Of a stretch of 35,157 nt of DNA, positions 28,681 to 35,157 are shown in pieces. The stretch covers positions 1 to 35,157 of the forward strand of contig NZ_MSKS01000022.1 in the NCBI RefSeq assembly GCF_001937445.1, written 5' to 3'. A program made the translations under genes and the position numbers. Under the pieces are notes generated by a model, which ran no database searches, was not told the DNA's origin, and saw nothing but the letters and a program-made list of their open reading frames with translations. The first letter of the stretch is position 1, and each line of letters begins with the position of its first letter. This DNA is from Actinomyces oris. Its GTDB lineage: Bacteria; Actinomycetota; Actinomycetes; Actinomycetales; Actinomycetaceae.

Positions 28681-29628
28681 TCACGACGAGGAAGAGGCCG
28701 CCTGCTGGGCGGCGGCAAGGATGGGCGCACCCTTCTCAGGCGGATCTCCCTGGCCGACCACGGCACCACCGTTCATGTCGAAGGCGACGACTTCAGAGTC
28801 GTAGTCGTCGTTCGGCGCGGTGGCCAGCTCGACCCTCTGAAGAGTCCGATTTCCCAGGACAGCCGCCAGAACCGGCGCTGCGGCGCCAACATCCACACCC
28901 TTTCCGTACTCACCGAGTCCCCACACTCTCAGCTGGGTCACCTGGTTGACATCATTATGCGCATCCAGGTCCACCATCGCATTAACTCGTTTGTCTGCCG
29001 GGATGGCATCAAGGACGCTCTTGATCGGCACGGAGGTGAGATCCACGCCTTTAAAATGAGTGATATAACAATTGGATGAGCCCACAACAATATTCTGCTC
29101 GGTCTTGAGTGAACCAACACCAACAACCGGAGACGTTAGCGGAAGAATGAAGTTGTCCGGAAGGGTTTTCACGCCATGGTAGCGTAGCCGGATTCTATCC
29201 CAGGAGATTTCCACGCTCTCTACCTCCGAGGAGACCACCTTCATGACAGCCGGCACAGCCTTCTCAAGGTCGTCGGTCGGCAGATGACAGGACATCGACG
29301 TCGCACCCTGGGTCCATGTGACATCAAGCTCCACCTTGTCGGAATCGACCAGACTCACTACCTCGTTTCGAGCATTGCGAATGATTGCGAGGACTGAATC
29401 CTGCCCAGGATCACCCTCGAGGTTGACGGCCACATCCCAGCGATCATCAGTCACGAGCCCCGGATCCACATCAACCTCAACGGACGTGACACCATCAAGA
29501 CCGGATAGATACTTGCGCACCTTCCTCTTCTTCTTGCTGAGAGCCAGAGCGAATGGCGAGCACCCGCCCACTCCGAAAGCAAGAGATACTGCACCCACTG
29601 CCAGCACCTCACGACGTCGAACACTCAT
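28681..29628 (-). CDS. Putative lipoprotein, triplicated family, member 1
   Basis: A 315-aa protein with an N-terminal RRR, hydrophobic stretch and lipobox-like VGGC, then a basic patch (KKKRKVRKYLSGLDGV). Conserved blocks shared with the two neighbouring genes are VEVDVDPG, WDVAVNL, LPDNFILP, VPIKSVLDAIPADKR, and a C-terminal DPPEKGAPILAAAQQ. I do not recognise the family. The ATG at 29628 follows GTGAGG and begins the signal; a longer start would add an unneeded leader. Its 3' end is 57/59 identical to that of the second member at the DNA level although the rest is much more diverged. Confidence 0.75.
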   Translation of the reverse strand: MSVRRREVLAVGAVSLAFGVGGCSPFALALSKKKRKVRKYLSGLDGVTSVEVDVDPGLVTDDRWDVAVNLEGDPGQDSVLAIIRNARNEVVSLVDSDKVELDVTWTQGATSMSCHLPTDDLEKAVPAVMKVVSSEVESVEISWDRIRLRYHGVKTLPDNFILPLTSPVVGVGSLKTEQNIVVGSSNCYITHFKGVDLTSVPIKSVLDAIPADKRVNAMVDLDAHNDVNQVTQLRVWGLGEYGKGVDVGAAAPVLAAVLGNRTLQRVELATAPNDDYDSEVVAFDMNGGAVVGQGDPPEKGAPILAAAQQAASSSS

Positions 29629-29703
29629 CGACCTCACTGCCCTTCCCTTGATGATGTCCGGCATGTGCACGTCAGACAGAGACGCCCTCGGGGCCGTACC
29701 CCA

Positions 29704-30651
29704 TCAGGATACCGAAGCCACCATTTGCTGGGCCGCGGCAAGGATGGGCGCCCCCTTCTCAGGCGGATCTCCCTGGCCGACCACAGTGCCGGACTTCATG
29801 TCAAAGCCAACCACCCTGGGCTGGACCTTACTTTCCACCGAGGTAAGCAGCTCCACCCTCTGGAGCACCTGGTTGCCGAGGACTGTGGCGAGAACCGCGG
29901 CGTCGGGCTGAACATCCTCATCCTGCCAGTCATTGACCCATTTCTTGAATATGAGACGGGCCTGGTGACTGTTATAATCCTCCGCCTCCAGGCTCAGGAC
30001 CGCTCCGTACCGCTTGTCAGAGGGAATGGCTTCCAGTGCACGCTTGATTGGCACGGATGTGAGATCCTTACCCTTGGCGTGAGAGATGAAGCAGTGAGAC
30101 CGTCCAATCAGGATACTCTGCTCGACCCTCAGGGAGCCGAGGCGCAGCACCGCAGAGGTGGGCGGCAGGATGAAATGATCCGGGAGGGTCTCAGTAGTCC
30201 GGTACTCGAAGGAAATTCTTTCCTCCTCGATCTGGACTCGCTCCATGACGGGCGATAACGCCTCCACCGTGGCGGAGGCAGCCTTATCGGCATCCTTCAT
30301 CGGCAGGTAGCAGAAGACGGAGGTCTTCCCCTTGACCCAGGAGACAACCATCCTCACCTCATTGGCTCCGGTCAGGTTCAGCACTTTGGCGTAGGCGTCC
30401 CGCACAACTGTCGCAACTGATTCCGCGGACGGATCGTCCTTGAGCCGCACATCCACGGTCCAACGATCCGGCTCTGAGAACTCCGGGTGCACCTCTACCC
30501 TCACGGACGCCACAGCGTCGAGCCCGGAGAGGTACTGATGCACCTTCCGCTCCCGCCTCTTGCGCGCCATAGCCATGGGCGAGCACCCGGCCACTGCGAA
30601 AGCGAGGGACACGAGGCCGAACGCCAGCGCCTCACGACGTCGAGCATTCAT
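29704..30651 (-). CDS. Putative lipoprotein, triplicated family, member 2
   Basis: A 315-aa paralogue of its neighbours. MNARRREALAFGLVSLAFAV leads to the lipobox VAGC, followed by RKRRERKVHQYLSGLDAVAS. Shared blocks: VRVEVHPE, WTVDVRL, LPDHFILPPTSAV, VPIKRALEAIPSDKR, DPPEKGAPILAAAQQ. GGAGTGGGG lies just before the ATG. Probably exported and anchored on the outer face of the membrane. The repeated organisation of the three genes suggests successive tandem duplication with later divergence. Function unknown. Confidence 0.75.
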   Translation of the reverse strand: MNARRREALAFGLVSLAFAVAGCSPMAMARKRRERKVHQYLSGLDAVASVRVEVHPEFSEPDRWTVDVRLKDDPSAESVATVVRDAYAKVLNLTGANEVRMVVSWVKGKTSVFCYLPMKDADKAASATVEALSPVMERVQIEEERISFEYRTTETLPDHFILPPTSAVLRLGSLRVEQSILIGRSHCFISHAKGKDLTSVPIKRALEAIPSDKRYGAVLSLEAEDYNSHQARLIFKKWVNDWQDEDVQPDAAVLATVLGNQVLQRVELLTSVESKVQPRVVGFDMKSGTVVGQGDPPEKGAPILAAAQQMVASVS

Positions 30652-30732
30652 CAGACCCCACTCCGTTGCGTCAAGAGCTCCTGCCGCACTCTCCTGTCAC
30701 AGGGAACCATCAGATTCACACTCCCGTCACAA

Positions 30733-31671
30733 CTAAGAAGCGGACTCCCGGGCTGCTGCCCGAACCTTCGCACCCTCTTCAGGAGGGTATCCGGCATCGA
30801 AGGTACCCGCATCCATCTGGAAGCGCACGCCTTCCGTCCCGCCAGAACTCTGGTCCGACACGGTCGAGACGTAAAGCGACTGAAGCGCCTGATTCCCTGA
30901 GACGATATTGAGCACTTTCGCTGCCGCGGCGACATCGAGGCCATCCGACACCGTCCCAAAAGCAGAGACATCGAGTGTTGGTTTCTCATACACGTGATGA
31001 TCGTCCGTCAATTCAACTCTGGCCTCCTTCCGATACTTTGAATCGATGGCATCCACTACCTCGCGGAGCGGAACGGAACTGAAGTCAGTAGTGTCGGCAT
31101 TAACCTTGACAGTCATGCCACCAAGATCAAAACTGTCATCCACACCAACGCCGGATCGTGGCATCATAATCACATCATCCGGAAACTTCTTTACTTCGCC
31201 TCGATTCACCGAGATATGACGACCTCCACCATCCATGGACTTCATGCTAGACTTCGCCAGATCCCGAAGATAATCGAGCGCCGCCTCATTCGGCTCGTTC
31301 TCCGAGAGAGACCACGACACAGAGGCGCCATTCTGCTTCCAGGACGCCGACAGTCTGACGTAACTCCTCCCCACAGCCTCTTTGACCAGACGATAGGCGT
31401 CTTTGAGGACAGCGAGAGTCTCTTCTCGCCCGGGATCATCGTTGAGAACGATCAGGACCGTCCAGGAGTCACCTATTTCGAAGTTGTATTCCACCTCCGC
31501 GTTCACTGACTTGACGACATCGAAGCTCTTCAAGGACTGCTTGATCCGACGGCGAGCCTGGATATTTCCCGGGGCCAGCGACCCGCAGCCCGACATCGCC
31601 AGCAGTGCCAAAACTCCGGCGCCGACCAGAATCGTGCGCCTCGGGAGGCCCTTTCCTCCCACCAGCCCCAT
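30733..31671 (-). CDS. Putative lipoprotein, triplicated family, member 3
   Basis: A 312-aa, most diverged member. The signal contains RRTILVGAGVLALLAMSGC with Cys as the likely lipidation site, then RRRIKQSLKSFDVVKSVNAE. Shared landmarks with the other two are WTVLIVLNDDPG, FPDDVIMMP, VPLREVVDAI, ALQSLYVSTVS and the end YPPEEGAKVRAAA. The ATG at 31671 is taken; a GTG lies one codon before it. Being upstream and the most distinct, it may be the oldest of the three. Function unknown. Confidence 0.72.
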   Translation of the reverse strand: MGLVGGKGLPRRTILVGAGVLALLAMSGCGSLAPGNIQARRRIKQSLKSFDVVKSVNAEVEYNFEIGDSWTVLIVLNDDPGREETLAVLKDAYRLVKEAVGRSYVRLSASWKQNGASVSWSLSENEPNEAALDYLRDLAKSSMKSMDGGGRHISVNRGEVKKFPDDVIMMPRSGVGVDDSFDLGGMTVKVNADTTDFSSVPLREVVDAIDSKYRKEARVELTDDHHVYEKPTLDVSAFGTVSDGLDVAAAAKVLNIVSGNQALQSLYVSTVSDQSSGGTEGVRFQMDAGTFDAGYPPEEGAKVRAAARESAS

Positions 31672-31912
31672 CACAACCGGACCGATTCACCCGGACGCGC
31701 CAGGAAGAGCGCGGTGAACAGGAAGCGGAGGATGTTGCGTCGACGATGAGCCATGGTGCCACCTTAGGTCCTCGCTCCGACGCACGGGATGGGGATCGTT
31801 CCCCTGCCCAGCCCGCGCGGCTCCGACACAGTCCCGTCACGCGTGGTCTCATGGCGGCAGCACCCCACCTTTCTCACCGTATGCTTCCCCTGCGAGTCAG
31901 TCGCGCATCAAA

Positions 31913-33163
31913 GTGATCCTGGACGGCCTGTACTTCGACACGCGGACGCAACGCGGCAAGGGAACGGCTTTCGAGCGCCTGGTGCGCCAGTTCCTTCTCA
32001 CGGATCCGCGCTACGCGGAGCGCTTTGACGAGGTGTGGATGTGGAGCGACTGGCCGGAGCGGGGCGCGTGCCCGGACCGCGGCATCGACCTGGTGGCCCG
32101 CGAGCGCGAAACCGGCGAGCTGTGCGCCGTCCAGTGCAAGTTCTATGACCCCGACACGGGCGTCATCACCAAGGGCGACGTCGACTCCTTCCTGGCGGAG
32201 TCGGGGACGGGAGAGTTCACCTCCCGACTGTTCGTGTCCACAACGGAGCACTGGAACTCTGCCGCGGAGGAGACGGTGTCTCGTCAGGCCATCCTGGTCT
32301 CCCGGATCGGCCTGGAGGACCTGTTCAACTCCACGATCGACTGGGACTCCTTCAGCCTGGAGACCCCCGAGGTCATGGTGCGCACCGGCGGCAAGAGCCT
32401 GCGCGAGCACCAGAAGCGAGCCCTGGACGCGGTGACTGCCGGACTGTCCACGGCGGACCGGGGCAAGCTCATCATGGCGTGCGGCGCCGGCAAGACCTTC
32501 ACGTCCCTTCGCATTGCGGAGGCCATGGCGGGCTCCAGTGGTCGGGTCCTGTCCCTGGTGCCCTCCATCGCGCTGCTGTCTCAGACGCTCATGGAGTGGA
32601 GCGCCGAGTCGGAGGTGCCGCTGCGCTCCTTCGCGGTCTGCTCGGATACGAAGGTCGGCAAGGGGCGCAAGCGCACCAGCCTGAGCGAGGACATCTCAGT
32701 GGTGGACCTGGCGATCCCGGCCACCACGGACGGCGCGGCGCTCGCCAACCGCTTGACGCGCCGTCCCGCCCCGGTCAACGGGACGGCCCCGATGACGGTG
32801 GTCTTCTCCACCTACCAGTCGATCGACGCCGTCGCCCAGGCCCAAAAGCTCGGCGCCCCCGGCTTCGACCTGGTGATCTGCGACGAGGCCCATCGCACGA
32901 CCGGCGCCACCGCCTTGGGCACGGATGAGTCCGCCTTCGTCCGCGTCCACAACGTCGACTACATCCACGCCTCCAAGCGTCTCTACATGACGGCGACTCC
33001 CCGCATCTACGACGACTCGACCAAGGCTCGCGCCGGTCAGAAGAACGCGATCCTCGCCTCCATGGACGACGTCGAGACTTACGGCGAGGAGCTTTTCCGC
33101 CTGGGCAGCCGCACTAGGGACCATCTTCGCAACCGTACTTACCGCGCTGAACTTAAGACGTGA
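31913..33163 (+). pseudogene. Truncated type ISP-like restriction-helicase gene
   Basis: A 416-aa remnant of a large single-chain restriction enzyme/helicase (family members are often 1500-1600 aa with methylase and target-recognition parts). Starting at GTG: an Mrr-like nuclease domain at 15-145 with GIDLVARERETGELCAVQCKFY (Asp59 and Gln74-x-Lys76 of the PD-(D/E)xK core), then a superfamily 2 helicase domain with Walker A MACGAGKT (188-195), DEAH (324-327) and TATPRIY (360-366). Similarity ends at YGEELFRLG (residue 398); the last 18 residues are unrelated and out of frame with the next gene remnant. The second helicase lobe, methylase and specificity domain are missing, so it should not restrict or modify DNA. 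Confidence 0.82.
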
Positions 33164-33612
33164 GGCTCGGTGGCGGCGCGAAGACGAGAGACAAAGAAGT
33201 GAAGACGAGAAACGGAAGCAAGCGGTGCGCATCACTGCCTGGATTCTGGCCGACCAGAAGTTGAGACAAACAAAAGAAGACATTATACGCATCAGCAATC
33301 AATCCTTCTCTCCTGTGTATCGCTGTGTTGCAATCTTCGTCATCAACGAACAGAATGAGAGCCATTATCCAGCGGGATGTCGAAGACATCCTCACCACGC
33401 TTCCACCAGGCGAATGACAGCTTGTCGCCCCGAGGGGATGGCGAGGGATGAGCGCCAGCCCTGGCGTAGAGATCGCCTTCACTGACGCACACGGAGTACA
33501 CTGGATACGAAACGCCGCGGGACAGTTGCGCGAGAGCCCCATAGATGCGATCAAGCACTACGAAATAAAACTACCCTATTCTTCTGATCAACTGACCCCA
33601 GCAACCACATAA
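33102..33612 (+). pseudogene. Decayed membrane-anchored hypothetical gene, 5' deleted
   Basis: In one continuous plus frame the sequence reads AAALGTIFATVLTALNLRRE (a membrane helix), a charged coiled-coil-like run of Arg/Glu/Lys, then AWILADQKLRQTKEDIIRIS and SFSPVYRCVAIFVINEQ. Near 33355 it shifts frame to RAIIQRDVEDILTTLPPGE, meets a TGA, and resumes as GVEIAFTDAHGVHWIRNAAG to a TAA at 33612. The gene therefore lacks its 5' end, carries a frameshift and a nonsense codon, and is fused to the truncated helicase at about 33105. The GC content is lower than that of its neighbours. Original function unknown. Confidence 0.6.
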
Positions 33613-33793
33613 ACCCACCTGGACACATCTCTTCGCCAAGCAAGTCGATGCAGCGCGAAAGCCGCTTCGTCCGCAACAAGCACGATCTACTGGTGGACGT
33701 GAGAGCGATCCCAGCGCGGCACCGGGGAATGTGTCACTGGCGTGCCGTACGATGACGGTGACAACTCAGGTGAACACGGAAGGGAGGCCCTCT
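33613..33793. other. Intergenic region upstream of the IetAS-like pair
   Basis: No coding signal is seen in these 181 bp. They should hold the promoter of the AAA ATPase gene; the AGGGAGG ribosome site is at its right end. Confidence 0.4.
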
Positions 33794-34768
33794 GTGGCAG
33801 GTCACGGTGCACACATCACAGCCATGGTGCGCAGTCATGCCTCCGGTGACGAGGACGCCTTCTACTCCGTCGCCCTGCAGGTCGCCGCTCGGGAAGCTCG
33901 TCAGGGGCACCACCGACTCGCCTCTGACATCAAGAAGGCTGCCGACTCCTCACGTCAGCGAGCACGCTCGCCTCTTGCGACGGTAGCCACACTTCCACGC
34001 CCCGAGGGAGACATCGCCGGTCTGGTTGAGATCGCTCAGCCACAGGTACGGCTGCGCGATCTCGTCATCTCACCTGAGCTCGGCGAGCAGATCACGCAGG
34101 TCATCCAGGAGCAGCGGCAACGGTCCGTTCTGATCGAGCATGGCTTCACCCCGATGCATCGTCTGCTTCTCGAGGGCCCGCCCGGTACAGGCAAGACCAT
34201 GACTGCCTCCGTCATCGCCTCTGAGCTCTCACTTCCGATGTACACCGTGCGTCTGGACAGTCTGCTCAGCAAGTTCATGGGTGAGACTGCCTCCAAGCTG
34301 CGGACAGTGTTTGACGAGGTCGCCACCCACCGCGCGGTCTACCTCTTCGACGAGTTCGACGCCCTCGGCGGAGACAGAAGCAGCAACGACGTCGGCGAAG
34401 CGCGACGCATCCTCAACTCATTCCTGGTATTCCTGGAGGAAGCGAGCCCGGAGTCGATTGTGGTCGCGGCCACCAACCATCGTTCCATCCTGGATCGCGC
34501 ACTCTTCCGTCGCTTCGACGCCGTCCTCACCTACTCGCTGCCGAGTGGCAGGCAAGCCCAAGCGGTTATCCGCAAGCGCCTGGGGTCACTTGCCAAGGGC
34601 GTTTCATTTACCGGGCTGTCCTCCCGCACAGAGGGACTCAGTCATGCGGATATCGTCAAGGCAGCCGAGTCAGCCGCTAAGGCTGCGCTCATGAGAGGGG
34701 ACGCTGTGGTGACACGAGCAGATCTTGAGCTGGCACTTGCTGCGCGCCGCTCCGCCAGCCTGGGGTAG
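33794..34768 (+). CDS. AAA ATPase, IetA-like component of a two-gene defence system
   Basis: A 324-aa AAA+ ATPase. I choose the GTG at 33794 because AGGGAGG precedes it by seven bases and the protein then begins MAGHGAHITAMVRSHASGDE, the usual N-terminus of this group; an upstream in-frame ATG at 33731 adds 21 residues. Walker A GPPGTGKT, Walker B VYLFDEFD, sensor VVAATNH and the LDRALFRRFD arginine-finger region are intact. An N-terminal helical part (FYSVALQVAAREARQGHHRLA) is typical of ATPases paired with subtilisin-like proteases. The protease gene starts three bases after the stop. Such pairs are known as IetAS, described as a plasmid-stability module and later as anti-phage. Confidence 0.82.
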   Translation: MAGHGAHITAMVRSHASGDEDAFYSVALQVAAREARQGHHRLASDIKKAADSSRQRARSPLATVATLPRPEGDIAGLVEIAQPQVRLRDLVISPELGEQITQVIQEQRQRSVLIEHGFTPMHRLLLEGPPGTGKTMTASVIASELSLPMYTVRLDSLLSKFMGETASKLRTVFDEVATHRAVYLFDEFDALGGDRSSNDVGEARRILNSFLVFLEEASPESIVVAATNHRSILDRALFRRFDAVLTYSLPSGRQAQAVIRKRLGSLAKGVSFTGLSSRTEGLSHADIVKAAESAAKAALMRGDAVVTRADLELALAARRSASLG

Positions 34769-34771
34769 GCC

Positions 34772-35157
34772 ATGTCCGAGTCGCCCCGCCTCGATCACCT
34801 GTACGTCAATGGCTATGTTGGGTCCAGGCCACGGACCGCACGCGGCATGGGAACGACTGCTATCAGACCTGTAGAGCGCCAGACTCACGGCAAGCGTCTC
34901 ATCGAAGAGATTGATGCCGTATTTACGAAAGAACAGGAAGCCCGGGACTCCCAGGATCTTGATCCGGTACTACAAGCCAATGGGACGTACCTAACACTTG
35001 AGGGCGTCAGCGCCGACTTCGAACTGAAACTTGACTCTCTGACACAGTTGACGCGGAAGGGTAAGACATCAAGAAAACCGAAGTGGCTTCTTCTATCGGT
35101 GCACCCCGCCACAGAGGACTCTCCTGAACGAGCCAATGAGGCTTATTCATGGGGTGT
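34772..35157 (+). CDS. Subtilisin-like protease, IetS-like, N-terminal part (runs off window)
   Basis: The frame opens with ATG three bases after the ATPase stop and stays open to the window end (128 codons). The protein starts MSESPRLDHLYVNGYVGSRP and continues RPVERQTHGKRLIEEIDAVF, the pattern seen at the N-terminus of S8-family proteases adjacent to AAA ATPases. The catalytic Asp/His/Ser motifs would lie beyond the window, so protease identity is inferred from the N-terminus and gene order. It probably acts as the effector of the pair, controlled by the ATPase. Confidence 0.65.
   Translation, partial: MSESPRLDHLYVNGYVGSRPRTARGMGTTAIRPVERQTHGKRLIEEIDAVFTKEQEARDSQDLDPVLQANGTYLTLEGVSADFELKLDSLTQLTRKGKTSRKPKWLLLSVHPATEDSPERANEAYSWG

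Overview
The window is high-GC actinobacterial DNA, almost certainly from Actinomyces of the oral A. naeslundii/oris type. The clearest marker is a type II-C Cas9 that I recognise as a close relative of A. naeslundii AnaCas9. GTG/TTG starts, a LacI-controlled beta-galactosidase, an efeUOB iron-uptake operon and a class Ib NrdF fit that placement. No database search was run; family assignments rest on motifs and remembered family sequences.

Layout. 1-4.4 kb: 5' end of serS (minus), an OxyR-like regulator, a diacylglycerol-kinase-fold lipid kinase and an M20 amidohydrolase (minus). 4.7-10.1 kb: a complete compact II-C CRISPR-Cas locus in the order tracrRNA, cas9, cas1, cas2, then an array of 11 repeats and 10 spacers, all spacers 28 nt. 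10.1-12.4 kb: a relic of the amidohydrolase 5' end, then a divergent TetR/MFS efflux pair with two palindromic operators. 12.4-16.4 kb: efeU-efeO-efeB (minus) behind a DtxR/IdeR-like box. 17.1-23.1 kb: lacZ plus a frameshifted GPH sugar permease, divergent from a LacI regulator. 23.3-25.6 kb: a translationally coupled pair, an unknown protein and an LssY_C membrane protein. 25.7-27.4 kb: two paralogous lipoproteins. 27.5-28.5 kb: nrdF. 28.7-31.7 kb: three paralogous lipoproteins. 31.9-35.2 kb: a decaying defence island with a truncated type ISP-like restriction-helicase gene fused to a decayed membrane-protein gene, then an AAA ATPase and the start of a subtilisin-like protease that together resemble the two-gene IetAS anti-phage system.

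The most unusual material lies between the genes. A 165-bp imperfect-palindrome element occurs four times (4456, 12280, 16853, 23137). The amidohydrolase 5' end occurs three times: intact gene, a 96%-identical relic just after the CRISPR array, and a degenerate relic at 16.7 kb that is again followed by the palindromic element. The first two copies are direct repeats exactly 5851 bp apart and enclose the whole CRISPR-Cas locus, so the locus sits like a cassette inside a duplication. The tracrRNA promoter (TGCTACACT) and the minus-strand 3' end of every CRISPR repeat (TGATAGACT) share an extended -10 form, suggesting each spacer has its own promoter, as in Neisseria II-C arrays. A partial inverted repeat between cas2 and the first repeat forms a near-perfect hairpin with that repeat.
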